Below are positions 46,949 through 55,937 of a stretch of DNA of 64,000 nucleotides, in pieces. The DNA comes from Clostridiaceae bacterium OM02-2AC. GTDB taxonomy: Bacteria > Bacillota_I > Bacilli_A > Erysipelotrichales > Erysipelotrichaceae. Each line of letters begins with the position of its first letter. Within the stretch, counting starts at the first letter, position 1. The stretch lies in assembly GCA_003481775.1 (NCBI GenBank), contig QULU01000003.1, positions 122,726 through 186,725 on the forward strand, read 5' to 3'. The notes under the pieces were generated by a model. That model was given only the letters and a program-made list of their open reading frames with translations. It was not told the origin of the DNA and made no database searches. The translations under genes and the position numbers were made by a program.

Positions 46949-47174
46949 CATCGTGTTGCAGGTTATGAATGGTATGATGATGGTAACATAGGGAGGCGAA
47001 ATAGTCTGCAGGAATGCCAAGGAATACGGTGTTGCAGAAGCTGAAGGAGTAGCGTAGATGCAGACCTTCAGCAGCTGCCGCAGTCAGAGGCCTTATGCAG
47101 TGCAGATAGCCGTATATGTTTGTTATCAGATACCTGCACGACAGGGACAGGCGATAACGCGAAAGGAGTAGCAT

Positions 47175-47666
47175 ATGAAGAAAGCTTTGATTGTAATTGA
47201 TATTCAAAATGATATTACCAAAAATTATAAGGAGATCATCGATAATATCAACAGCGCTATCGACTGGGCGGTGGCGCAAGAAATTCCGGTTGTTTATATA
47301 CGGCATGAGAATTTATCACAGGGAACAAGAACCTTTAAGCCCAATACGCGTGGTTCTGAATTGGCCTGTGATTTAAAGGTGGTATCCGATCGTGTTTTCA
47401 CAAAATATAAGGGGAATGCATTAACCAGTGAGGCATTTGCTGCCTATGTGCAGCAGCATGAAATTACCGAGTTCTATTTAACAGGTGCGGATGCCTGTGC
47501 ATGTGTGAAATCAACCTGTTATAATTTGCTGAAGGCGCAATATAAGGTCACGGTTCTGTCGGACTGTATTACGAGCTATGATAAAAGAAAGCTGGAGGAA
47601 ATGCTGCAATATTACGAGAAAAAAGGCAGTACGATCGCCACACTGCAGGAGCTGCAAAAGGCATAA
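47175..47666 (+). CDS. Isochorismatase-family cysteine hydrolase
   Basis: A 163-residue cytoplasmic hydrolase. The catalytic triad is visible: Asp9 in VIDIQNDI, a Lys in FTKYKGNAL near residue 77, and the nucleophile Cys in GADACACVKST near residue 113. Members hydrolyse amides such as nicotinamide, or isochorismate; the substrate cannot be assigned. AAAGGAG lies upstream of the ATG. Nucleotides 47667-47930 hold no gene apart from a terminator. Confidence 0.88.
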   Translation: MKKALIVIDIQNDITKNYKEIIDNINSAIDWAVAQEIPVVYIRHENLSQGTRTFKPNTRGSELACDLKVVSDRVFTKYKGNALTSEAFAAYVQQHEITEFYLTGADACACVKSTCYNLLKAQYKVTVLSDCITSYDKRKLEEMLQYYEKKGSTIATLQELQKA

Positions 47667-47877
47667 GCAGATAAGGACAGCTTTTTGAAAAGAAGGTAAT
47701 CTATCTGTAACGCTAGCGAAAAAAACGCTTCTATGTACATTGCTTTGCATGGACAAAAGGCATACAGCATAAGGACAGACATGAAGTTGTTCATCAGCCA
47801 TAGCAGACAAAGCGGATCTATGGATGATGGAACAGCTTGTATTTTCAACAAACGCGCCTGTAGCGCTGGGAGAAGAG

Positions 47878-47923
47878 AAAACGCATCAACGAGGAGCACG
47901 GTTCTCATATGAAGCGTTTTTAT
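47878..47923. terminator. Bidirectional terminator
   Basis: AAAACGC pairs with GCGTTTT with an inner GAG/CTC stem. It lies 8 bp beyond the end of the minus-strand PEBP gene and downstream of the plus-strand hydrolase gene. Confidence 0.55.
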
Positions 47924-47930
47924 TTTTAGC

Positions 47931-48390
47931 TTAGCGGTAATGTCCGGTTAGCACAGACTGCTGTAGGATGTGCTGTTCCATGGCTGCCAGCAGATGCTTC
48001 TTTCTCGCAGTAGGCGGCAGTGTCAGGACAGTATCCAGAACATATACGGTAAATTGATAGGTATGCGACCAATGGAACGGCGGCTTTGGTCCCCTGTAGA
48101 CATGCTTGCCATATCCAATCCCCTGCATTGCCCCTGATAGGCTTGGTACCTGTGCACCGTAGGGAATACTGCCGGGGATGATTGACATTACCGGAAGATT
48201 CCAGATTACCCAGTGATTATATGCCGGTATCGGATGATCCATATCGTTCAGGATAACTGCCAGAGATACTGCTTCCTCACAAATTTCGTGCAGCACCAGC
48301 TCCGGTGATTGATCCGCACCATATCCGGTATGTATAACAGGAATCAGCGCACCATCTGGAAAGCTGGGGGAAGATATTGTCAGTGTGCAT
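47931..48390 (-). pseudogene. PEBP (YbhB/YbcL) family gene with 5-prime frameshift
   Basis: Phosphatidylethanolamine-binding-like protein. The intact frame reads SPSFPDGALIP, HTGYGADQSPEL, AVILNDMDHPI, HWVIWNLP, GYGKHVYRGPKPPF and YQFTVYVLD, typical of bacterial YbhB proteins. The only ATG with a ribosome-binding site (GGAGG, six bases upstream) is at 48390 and lies in another frame. The 460-bp span is 153 codons plus one base, so a single extra base in the first codons breaks the gene. Without a correction only an internal GTG at 48296 remains. Sequencing error is possible. Confidence 0.7.
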
Positions 48391-48521
48391 AAAAGGCCTC
48401 CATTTATGATATAAGGGTAACATAAATGATTTCTCAGTGCAACTGGTTGAAAGGCACACTACAAAGTGAAAAGACTTCCCGAAGCAGAACGCAATGGCTT
48501 TGGAAATTGTTACATTTTATC

Positions 48522-48550
48522 TTGAAATATACGAGGGAACCCTCTAAAAT
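48522..48550 (+). promoter_or_regulatory. Promoter of the NSS transporter gene
   Basis: TTGAAA (48522-48527), 17 bp, TAAAAT (48545-48550). The spacer contains the palindrome GAGGG AA CCCTC (48533-48544), a possible operator. Confidence 0.6.
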
Positions 48551-48584
48551 AGAAGAGCTGTATAATTTGAGGGAGGATTTATTT

Positions 48585-49970
48585 GTGCAGAAAAATAGAG
48601 GAGAGTGGTCTAACCACCTCGGATTTATCCTGGCAGCTGCCGGTTCGGCAGTAGGTCTGGGAAATATCTGGAAATTTCCAGGAAAGCTTGGGGCAAACGG
48701 AGGCGGTTTGTTTCTGCTGATTTACATCGTGGTTGTGGCAGTAATCGGTCTGACCATTATGCTGGCAGAGCTGGCGATTGGAAGAGCAACTCAGAAAAAC
48801 GCTGTTGGAGCATTTCGTCAGCTGAATAAAAAGTGGATGTTTGCCGGTGTGATCGGCATGATTACCTTGTTTGTTATTTTATCCTATTACAGCATCGTTG
48901 GCGGCTGGATCATGAAATATATTGCCGTTTATGTCAGCGGTGCACATTTTTCCGGAGCTGCAACGCAGTATCAGGATTTCTTTACCGGCTTTATCACGGA
49001 TCCGATCGAGCCAGTTTTGTGGGGACTGCTGTTTCTTGGCTTGTGTATCTTCATTATTTTAAAGGGCGTAGCAGAGGGAATCGAGAAAATCAGTAAGATT
49101 TTAATGCCGGCTCTCTTCCTTCTGCTGATTGCGACGGCGATTCGCTCCGTCACATTGCCGAAAGCTATGGAGGGCGTGCGCTTCATGCTGCATATCGATT
49201 TTTCAACCTTCCATACCGATATGCTGGTAGGGGCAGTAGGACAGGCCTTTTTCTCACTCTCTGTGGGAATGGGCATTCTCATTACCTATGGCTCCTATGT
49301 GGGAAAGCAGGAAAATCTGATGAAAAGTGCGGTCTGGATTTGTGTGCTGGATACCCTGGTCGCAATTCTGGCAGCCTTTGCCATCATTCCGGCAGTCTTT
49401 GTGACAATGGGAGCCGAAGGACTAGGGATGGGCGGAGGGTTTGCATTCATGGCACTGCCCAATGTGTTTGCTTCCATTCCCGGAGGTATTATCTTCGGTG
49501 CGGTCTTCTTTATTCTCTTGTTTCTGGCAGCATTAACAAGTGCCATCAGTATACTGGAGAGCATTGTCGCCTGTATGAGTGAGGAATTTCATATCACGAG
49601 AAGAAAGGCTGTAGTCTGGCTGTTTCTGCCGCTGATGATTTTAGCTGCCGGTTATTCTCTTTCACAGCTGGAATCACGCGGTTTGAACCTGCCCTGGTTT
49701 GATATGCGTAACGGGTTACAGCTGCTGCCGATGAATGCTGTGATGGAGAAATTTACAGATAATCTGATGATTCCGCTTGGTGCACTTTGCTTCTGTGTAT
49801 TTACCGGATGGGTGTGGGGTGTCCAGAAAGCTGCAGACGAATTCGAGAACGAAGGTACACTGCGGTTTCGCTGGAAAAAGCTCTGGTCCCTTGCTATCCG
49901 TTATCTGGCACCGGCAGCGATTCTGATTATTCTCTATTTTACGATTTGTGAAGGAATGATTCTGTCCTGA
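48585..49970 (+). CDS. Sodium-dependent transporter (NSS/SNF family)
   Basis: A 461-residue membrane protein with about 11-12 spans. The family signature GSAVGLGNIWKFPGKLGANGGG near residue 20 forms the Na and substrate site of LeuT-type transporters; later SLSVGMGILITYGSY also matches. It imports an amino acid or related amine with sodium; which one cannot be told. I chose the GTG at 48585, with GGGAGG eight bases upstream. The longer in-frame extension runs through the promoter. A terminator follows at 49980. Confidence 0.92.
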   Translation: MQKNRGEWSNHLGFILAAAGSAVGLGNIWKFPGKLGANGGGLFLLIYIVVVAVIGLTIMLAELAIGRATQKNAVGAFRQLNKKWMFAGVIGMITLFVILSYYSIVGGWIMKYIAVYVSGAHFSGAATQYQDFFTGFITDPIEPVLWGLLFLGLCIFIILKGVAEGIEKISKILMPALFLLLIATAIRSVTLPKAMEGVRFMLHIDFSTFHTDMLVGAVGQAFFSLSVGMGILITYGSYVGKQENLMKSAVWICVLDTLVAILAAFAIIPAVFVTMGAEGLGMGGGFAFMALPNVFASIPGGIIFGAVFFILLFLAALTSAISILESIVACMSEEFHITRRKAVVWLFLPLMILAAGYSLSQLESRGLNLPWFDMRNGLQLLPMNAVMEKFTDNLMIPLGALCFCVFTGWVWGVQKAADEFENEGTLRFRWKKLWSLAIRYLAPAAILIILYFTICEGMILS

Positions 49971-49979
49971 AAACCAATT

Positions 49980-50001
49980 GCCTGTCGTGTACAGGCTTTT
50001 T
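49980..50001 (+). terminator. Terminator after NSS gene
   Basis: GCCTGT and ACAGGC around a 5-nt loop, then five T. Confidence 0.75.
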
Positions 50002-50543
50002 CTGTAAGTATGAAAATCTTCTTGGACAAGCATCTGCACAGCAGTACGACATCGGGGCTTATCAATTTCTTTAACAAAGCGTGCAAAGCGGTTGTTTTTC
50101 TTCTGGAAAAAACATCCATACAGGAAAATTTTACCCTTTATTCTCTGAAAGCAAAGAATGTCGTTTTTGAGTAATAGATGGTATAATGGAATACGAATCG
50201 CTAGTGCAGCATATTGATTATAAATTCGGTTTATACCGCAGGTCTTTGTAATCGGCTATCTCATGTGGTGCTGTACAGAAACTTAAAATAATCCGTTGAG
50301 GAAATCGCATCGTGATGGAAGGTGATTCTGCGGCAGGGGGTGTACAGGAGGATTCATAAATCCTGTGATCATGGGAATGCAGGATTCACCATTCCTTCAT
50401 AGGTAACCCTCAGGCTGACTCTTATCAGATGCTTACCACATCCATTTTCATAAGAGATATGGAAGCTCTGGGGATGTATTGCAAGATGGACAATCGTATA
50501 AATCAAGGATGTATTCTGCTATGGATTGGAAAGGAACGGCTAT
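50002..50543. other. Intergenic region with long leader
   Basis: A TATAAT with preceding TGG near 50180 is a possible extended -10, which would give a leader of about 360 nt before the YjbR-like gene. Several short complementary tracts occur (AGGATT/AATCCT near 50350). I could not match a known riboswitch. No gene seen. Confidence 0.4.
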
Positions 50544-51191
50544 ATGAAAAATAAACGTGTGCAAAAGCTGTCAGAGCAAAAGCTGATACAGTATGGATGT
50601 AGTAAGGAAGGGATGACGTACCGCTGTATCCAGAAGCTGAAGGCTCCGGATTTTTATGCGGTTATCACCTATGAAAAGCAGGAACTGCATGTTGAAGTAT
50701 ACGATGCACAGCTAAAGGAGCCTTATACACCGTTTCATGTACCGATGGCAAATGGCAGCTTTGTGTCATCGATCCGTGAGGAGGTTGAGGAGCTGCTGGA
50801 GAACATGGTACAGCAGTGTGCAGATGGAAATCCCTATCGTACACGCATTCTGGATTATGTTGCAAAGCGTTATCAGAGCTATCCCCAATTTCCCTGGAAG
50901 AGTGCTCCGGAGCATGGAACCTTAAAGACAGCAAAGGGAAAGTGGTATGGTGTTATCATGCATATCCCCTATCGTAGTCTGGGAATAGATGCCGATGGTA
51001 TGACGGATGTCTGTAACTTAAAAAATCGTCCGGAATGCATCCAGGAGCTGATAGATTATAAGCGCTTTTATCCTGCGTATCATATGAATAAAACATACTG
51101 GTTTACGATTCTGCTTGATCAGGAGCTGTCCTGGAAGCAGCTTCAGGAGCTCATTGATGAAAGCTATCAGCTGGTAAGTGCTGCTAAATAG
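50544..51191 (+). CDS. MmcQ/YjbR-like protein
   Basis: A 215-residue cytoplasmic protein. The C-terminal half is a YjbR/MmcQ CyaY-like domain: AKGKWYGVIMHIPYRSLG, VCNLKNRPECIQELID, YPAYHMNKTYWFTILLD. The N-terminal 100 residues resemble the same fold in part and occur in longer members. DNA binding has been suggested for the family, but no role is established. AAAGGAAC precedes the ATG at 50544. The AraC/GyrI gene follows 52 bp later. Confidence 0.78.
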   Translation: MKNKRVQKLSEQKLIQYGCSKEGMTYRCIQKLKAPDFYAVITYEKQELHVEVYDAQLKEPYTPFHVPMANGSFVSSIREEVEELLENMVQQCADGNPYRTRILDYVAKRYQSYPQFPWKSAPEHGTLKTAKGKWYGVIMHIPYRSLGIDADGMTDVCNLKNRPECIQELIDYKRFYPAYHMNKTYWFTILLDQELSWKQLQELIDESYQLVSAAK

Positions 51192-51243
51192 TGTTGTAAT
51201 TCTTAAAAAAAGACAGAAATCATAGAAAAGGAGCTGCAATCAA

Positions 51244-52092
51244 ATGGAATGGATGGAACGATTGAATGAGGCAATCGCATATATGGAGGAGCATATGCAG
51301 GAGGAGATCAGCTTGGAGGAGGTCGCCAAAATCGCCTGTACATCCTCCTATAATTTTCAGCGGATGTTCTCTTACATGACTGGCATTTCCCTGTCGGAAT
51401 ACATACGCAGAAGAAGAATGAGTCTAGCTGCGGAGGAATTGCAGCAGGGCACGGATAAGATTATTGATATCGCATTGCGCTATCAATATGCATCACCTAC
51501 CGCGTTTAATCGTGCATTCCGCTCCGTGCATGGAATCGCACCATCCTTATTGCGCAATACGCAGACGGCTGTAAAGCTGTATCCTCCTCTTCACTTTCAG
51601 CTGTCAATCGCAGGGAGCCGCGAGCTGCAGTACAGAATCGTGAAGAAGCCGGCCTTTCGCGTTGTTGGCGTTAGCCATGAGCTGGCAAAGGAGCTGGAAA
51701 ACAATTATGAGGTGGTTCCCAATCTCTGGCGTGCAGCGGCAGAAGCTGGGACGATTGCAGAGCTTGCAGCACATAGTGGATTGTGTGAGCCGAGCGGTCT
51801 TTTGGGAATCAGCATGTGTCAGGATCAGGCGGACTGGAAATTCTGGATTGGAGTGGCGAGGGAAGAGCCGCTTAACGGATATGAGGAGGTCCTGCTTCCA
51901 GAGGCATCCTGGATTGTTTTCCAGAGTGAAGGTACGCATGCGTCCATTCAGGAGCTGGAACGCAGAATCTGGACGGAATGGTTCCCGTCAACCGGCTATC
52001 GTTACGTAAATGGTCCGGTGATGGAGGTTTATCTGGATCCCGATCCTCGCTCTTCAAGACTTGAGATGTGGCTGATGATCAGCGACATGTGA
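51244..52092 (+). CDS. AraC-family regulator with GyrI-like domain
   Basis: A 282-residue regulator. Residues 1-100 carry two AraC helix-turn-helix units (ISLEEVAKIACTSSYNFQRMFSYMTGISLSEYIRRRRM, then IIDIALRYQYASPTAFNRAFRSVHGIAPS). Residues 125-282 form a GyrI-like effector-binding domain (IVKKPAFRVVGVSHEL, EVLLPEASWIVFQSEG, VMEVYLDP). This is the SAV2613/BmrR-like layout that senses small hydrophobic or cationic compounds. AAGGAG is upstream of the ATG. Confidence 0.9.
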   Translation: MEWMERLNEAIAYMEEHMQEEISLEEVAKIACTSSYNFQRMFSYMTGISLSEYIRRRRMSLAAEELQQGTDKIIDIALRYQYASPTAFNRAFRSVHGIAPSLLRNTQTAVKLYPPLHFQLSIAGSRELQYRIVKKPAFRVVGVSHELAKELENNYEVVPNLWRAAAEAGTIAELAAHSGLCEPSGLLGISMCQDQADWKFWIGVAREEPLNGYEEVLLPEASWIVFQSEGTHASIQELERRIWTEWFPSTGYRYVNGPVMEVYLDPDPRSSRLEMWLMISDM

Positions 52093-52176
52093 AAAGCACG
52101 CAATATCGGGCAGAGAAAGAGAGGATAGGAAGGATAGGACAAGATATACTAATATCATGAAAAGCAGGAGGAATTG

Positions 52177-52680
52177 ATGATGAACAAACCGTTTCGTATC
52201 GAAGCTAGAGAGAGCTTTCGTGTTATAGGATATTGCGTACATACGACAAATAAGAGAAAAGAAGGTCGAAAAGCGATTCCGCAGCAATGGGAGGAGCTTC
52301 AAACACAGGGACTGCAGAAGGAATTGCTGCAGCTTATGAACAAGGAGCCTTTTGGACTGTTTGGCATCAGCGTTTATAACACAGCAGCAGAGGACAGTCG
52401 TAAATTTGATCATTGGATTGCTGTTTCCAGCGACCATGCATGTACAAAGGCGCAGGAAGAATATATCGTACCGGCAGCAACCTGGGCAGTGTTTCCATGT
52501 ACGATTGATACCATCGGAAAAACAGAGGTGCAGGCAATAACCAAATGGCTGCCAAAATCTGATTACAGACCGCTGAATTCCGGATATATCACCGGAAGGA
52601 TGAAAGCAAAGGCGCCGGATATAACATATTATGGAGAGAATGATTTGGCTGAGGTATGGGTGGCAGTGGAAAAGAGATAA
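52177..52680 (+). CDS. Stand-alone GyrI-like effector-binding protein
   Basis: A 167-residue single-domain GyrI-like protein (RIEARESFRVIGYCVHT, DHWIAVSS, YIVPAATWAVFPCTIDT, DLAEVWVAVEKR), similar in plan to the C-terminal half of the preceding AraC regulator. It may bind or hydrolyse small toxic compounds without contacting DNA. GGAGG at 52166-52170 supports the ATG at 52177. It lies 84 bp downstream of the AraC gene, with a terminator right after. Confidence 0.82.
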   Translation: MMNKPFRIEARESFRVIGYCVHTTNKRKEGRKAIPQQWEELQTQGLQKELLQLMNKEPFGLFGISVYNTAAEDSRKFDHWIAVSSDHACTKAQEEYIVPAATWAVFPCTIDTIGKTEVQAITKWLPKSDYRPLNSGYITGRMKAKAPDITYYGENDLAEVWVAVEKR

Positions 52681-52700
52681 TAACAGAAAATTAACAGCTT

Positions 52701-52737
52701 GATGCATGAGGGTACCTTTCCTATATGCATCTTTTTT
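52701..52737 (+). terminator. Terminator after GyrI-like gene
   Basis: GATGCAT and ATGCATC around a 17-nt loop, then six T. Confidence 0.75.
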
Positions 52738-52836
52738 ATGATGTCCTGTATAAAAAAGCTGATAAACAGCTTTCCTTCTCATGATTTCAAAGAAGAAAGG
52801 GATACCGGTAATGAGGCTATAAAAATAGAAAATATA

Positions 52837-52865
52837 TTGTATTTAACTGTATTTGGCGCTATACT
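52837..52865 (+). promoter_or_regulatory. Promoter upstream of tandem terminators
   Basis: TTGTAT (52837-52842), 17 bp, TATACT (52860-52865). The predicted transcript would meet the first terminator about 70-95 nt later. Confidence 0.6.
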
Positions 52866-52939
52866 GTAGGTGTAATGTCATCACTATAAGGGGCAGTTAC
52901 ATCACATATATGTCATATCGTATACCTTTGTAAATAGTA

Positions 52940-53000
52940 GGTGGTTATTTAAAAAACCACCTTTTTTAGACTTGTTTTTTAAAAAAATAAGTCTTTTTTT
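52940..53000 (+). terminator. Two tandem terminators inside the leader
   Basis: The first: GGTGGTT and AACCACC with six T (52940-52967). The second, directly after: AGACTT plus T-run pairing with A-run plus AAGTCT, then seven T (52968-53000). Both lie before the surface-protein start, so they look like an attenuator or the end of a small RNA. Confidence 0.7.
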
Positions 53001-53127
53001 GCTACATTTCAAAAAAATCGCAGCGTGTATAAAAGTATACGTATTGATACGGATTGAGGTGATAGGGGAAAAATCAGAGGTTAAGAAGAACATTTCATGA
53101 TTGAGATATGAAGGAGGGAATTTAACA

Positions 53128-55446
53128 ATGAAAAAGTTTATAACAGCTCTGGCATCGCTCGCATTGATGCTTGGATGTTTAACGCCTACTCAGCTGCTCG
53201 CAGCTGATTCAAAATCGGAAGACAAGTTAACTGAGAATACAGTAAGTGGAAAACGCTATGTATTTGCAAATGGAAACGATGTCGTTATCGAGCAGGATAC
53301 AGATGGCAATACCTACGCAGCTTTAAAAAACGATAAGAATAAACGCATCGTTGTAGACAAGGATACCTTTCTGTTCGCAGGAGCAGAGGAAAATGGCAGC
53401 TATGATGAGGTAACCATTGAAATGAAGAGTGGCGTCATTGGTACAATCATCGGTTCAAATAAGGGACCGGGAAGTATTGGTACCTCCAATATTATTATTG
53501 ACAATGGAACAATTGGCATGGCAATTGGAAATCAGGGGGCAAAGGCAAAGGATATAGTCTCCGGTGGTGGGGCTGCATCGTATGAAAAAAGAAAAGAGCA
53601 TACCGTTCATACAGTAAATATTACGATGAATGGCGGCTCTGCTCAGGCGCTTGTTCCTGGCAGCTATGGCAATACCTATGTAGAGAATGCGAATGTTACG
53701 GTAAATGGAGGTGCAATTGCAGCTACTACATCTCCGATGCAGGCTGGTGTTTTGGGTGGAACGAATGGAGAAATTGGTCAGCTGACAATCAATTTTAATG
53801 GAGGAACCACCAAAGATATTGCTCTTATGCAGAGAACGATGGTTACAGGAAAAGCAACCGTGAATGTCAATGGCGGCGTTGTTGGCAATATTTATGCAGG
53901 CTCCTACTATGATGACAATGATAACGCATTAGGAACCGCAAATTGGAATAACTGGGGTGCAGGAGATGTGAATTACGGGCAGGCTGCAGCAATTGATGTT
54001 AATATCGGAAGTAATGCAGCGTATGACAATATATTCTCCGGATTTCAATATGTTGATAAGAGTGTTTTCGTAAACAAATATAAGAACTGGATTTCTACCT
54101 TGGATGGCTCTGAGTCTGCATCACTTACCATTCATATGAATGCGGAGCCTTCATTGGAAAGAGGTGCGACTACACAGAAAGCAACCAGTGTATTTGATTT
54201 ACAGGGTGATTTTATCCGGATCCCTGTTACCTCCGTTCATATGGATAAAACAGAGCTGAAGCTACAGACTGGTGAAGCAGCAACCTTACATGCCGAAGCT
54301 GCTCCAAGCCTTGCAAAAGATAAGAATCTTGTTTGGACATCCAGTGATCCTACGATTGCTACATTTGATGGGGATACAAATAGGGTTTTAGCGCTACGTC
54401 CGGGAACAGCGGTGATAACAGCAGCTGCTGGAAATGTGAGTGCAAGCTGTACAGTTACAGTGGATGAAGTGACAGCGGTGATACCGCCGCTCGATACAAC
54501 AAAGCCTGCGGAAAGGGTAGAAGCTGGACTGAATGATAAAACTGTTATAGAAAAGCTCAATAAAAGTATTGATGTGCTTGCAGAAAGCATTTTGGCAGGA
54601 AGAGAAACTTCAATGGTAAGCGAAGAAACAGCTGCTAAAATTAAAAAAGGGCTGGAGGATGGAAAAGCGTTAACGGTTGAGGTTGTATCCCAACGCACAG
54701 AAGCATCTGAAATCAGTAAGGAGGAAGCTTCACAGATTGGTGATACGCTAGAACAGCTTTCTGCCAAAAATAATTCCAGCACGGGAATCGCTCAATATCT
54801 TGACCTACGGATTGTACTGAAGGTTGGCGGAGCTGTTGTTGGAAATATGCAGGAAGCATCCTCACCACTGGTGTATTCAATTATACTTCCAGAGAATCTG
54901 ATGAAGGAGGGAAGAATTTTCCATGTTGTCCGCATACATAATGGAAAAGCAGAAATTCTAACTACAAAGCAGAATGAGCATATTTTAAATTTTGAAACCG
55001 ATAAATTTTCAACCTATGCTGTTATATACGAGGATAAAAAGGCGGATAACGGTGGTACTACCACAAATCCGACACCGGATACCACAATCTATGATGTCGT
55101 TTTCGTTGATCACACCGGCGCTGTTTTGAAAGTAGATAAAGTAGAGGCTGGTGCTTCAGCAACTGCTCCACAGGCCCCTGAGCTTGAAAATTATCGCTTT
55201 GTAAAATGGGATACAGATTTCACAAAGGTAAGTAAAAATCTTCTTGTAAAACCGATTTATGAAAAAATAACAGAGGATGCAGTAAATACTACTCCAACAG
55301 AAGGGGAAAAGGACGATAAGGAGCATAGCTCTCCAGATACCGGTGATACTACCGCAGCAGGCTTATTTTCTGCATTTGCTTTGCTTGGTCTTGTATCCAT
55401 GGCTATTGTTGTAACAGTTCGTAAAAAAAGCAGCTTGCATAAGTAA
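53128..55446 (+). CDS. Sortase-type surface protein with beta-helix, BIG2 and InlB repeat
   Basis: A 772-residue wall protein. The signal peptide ends near LLAADSKS. Residues 70-330 form a glycine-rich beta-helix-like region (repeats of MNGGSA, VNGGAI, FNGGTT, VNGGVV). A BIG2 Ig-like domain (about 370-450, VHMDKTELKLQTGEAATL), a mixed domain (about 465-640) and a Listeria-Bacteroides repeat (YDVVFVDHTGAVLKVDKV, about 660-720) follow. The sorting signal is SPDTGD plus a membrane span and VRKKSSLHK. It is probably covalently linked to the wall by a class of sortase accepting xPxTG. AAGGAGGG supports the ATG at 53128. Function likely adhesion; unproven. Confidence 0.88.
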   Translation: MKKFITALASLALMLGCLTPTQLLAADSKSEDKLTENTVSGKRYVFANGNDVVIEQDTDGNTYAALKNDKNKRIVVDKDTFLFAGAEENGSYDEVTIEMKSGVIGTIIGSNKGPGSIGTSNIIIDNGTIGMAIGNQGAKAKDIVSGGGAASYEKRKEHTVHTVNITMNGGSAQALVPGSYGNTYVENANVTVNGGAIAATTSPMQAGVLGGTNGEIGQLTINFNGGTTKDIALMQRTMVTGKATVNVNGGVVGNIYAGSYYDDNDNALGTANWNNWGAGDVNYGQAAAIDVNIGSNAAYDNIFSGFQYVDKSVFVNKYKNWISTLDGSESASLTIHMNAEPSLERGATTQKATSVFDLQGDFIRIPVTSVHMDKTELKLQTGEAATLHAEAAPSLAKDKNLVWTSSDPTIATFDGDTNRVLALRPGTAVITAAAGNVSASCTVTVDEVTAVIPPLDTTKPAERVEAGLNDKTVIEKLNKSIDVLAESILAGRETSMVSEETAAKIKKGLEDGKALTVEVVSQRTEASEISKEEASQIGDTLEQLSAKNNSSTGIAQYLDLRIVLKVGGAVVGNMQEASSPLVYSIILPENLMKEGRIFHVVRIHNGKAEILTTKQNEHILNFETDKFSTYAVIYEDKKADNGGTTTNPTPDTTIYDVVFVDHTGAVLKVDKVEAGASATAPQAPELENYRFVKWDTDFTKVSKNLLVKPIYEKITEDAVNTTPTEGEKDDKEHSSPDTGDTTAAGLFSAFALLGLVSMAIVVTVRKKSSLHK

Positions 55447-55460
55447 GCGGCTATGAATTG

Positions 55461-55487
55461 AAAAGAAGACGGATTCCGTCTTCTTTT
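55461..55487 (+). terminator. Terminator after surface-protein gene
   Basis: AAAAGAAGACGGA pairs with tCCGTCTTCTTTT almost perfectly. Confidence 0.8.
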
Positions 55488-55937
55488 GCGTTGCGGTGGA
55501 CAATAAAAATAAGGCTGGTATTCAATACGGAGAAGGTGTGCAAGGATAATCTTACGAAGGAATAAGGCTGTAGAGGCTTTTTAAATACTTATCATGCTCT
55601 TTCAGTATATAGAGTAGTCTGCTTTCTTTCCTTAATGCATGATAAAAATACAGTAGAGATAGAATCGTGTTTATTTGCAAAACTGTTCTTACAGGCAGTG
55701 TACGAGAAGGTTATATACGTGTTAAAACACAGTTGACGATGATTTCCGCATCCGCTATAATCAAACCATACAGAAGGCAGGCAAATCATAATGGCATAGC
55801 CAATAAAAGCCAACGATTCTTTGGTTTCTTCTCATCACAGCACTATTTGTTTGATCAGACTTTATCATTGGCGCTTGATGTAAGTGTGCAGGTGTTATGA
55901 AGACAATACAGCTCAATACTATGAGGAGGGAATAACG
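55488..55937. other. Intergenic region with HAD promoter
   Basis: No supported gene. Contains the strong promoter at 55733-55761, followed by a leader of about 170 nt to the HAD gene at 55938. I see no clear riboswitch in the leader. Confidence 0.5.
55733..55761 (+). promoter_or_regulatory. Promoter of the first HAD phosphatase gene
   Basis: TTGACG (55733-55738), 17 bp, a perfect TATAAT (55756-55761). Confidence 0.75.

Larger units (their letters stand above)
52738..53127. other. Leader of the second surface-protein gene
   Basis: Holds a good promoter at 52837-52865, then two back-to-back terminators (52940-53000), then about 125 bp before the gene with a weak second -10 (TATAAA near 53028). 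No gene seen. Confidence 0.6.

Noticed and set aside
50170..50543. Riboswitch in the long leader of the YjbR-like gene
   Set aside because: Some complementary tracts, but no match to cobalamin, T-box or other consensus elements that I could verify by eye.
53128..53200. Lipoprotein signal on the second surface protein (LMLGC)
   Set aside because: The residues before the cysteine do not fit a lipobox well, and a cleavage site near LLAADS plus a C-terminal sorting signal fit better.
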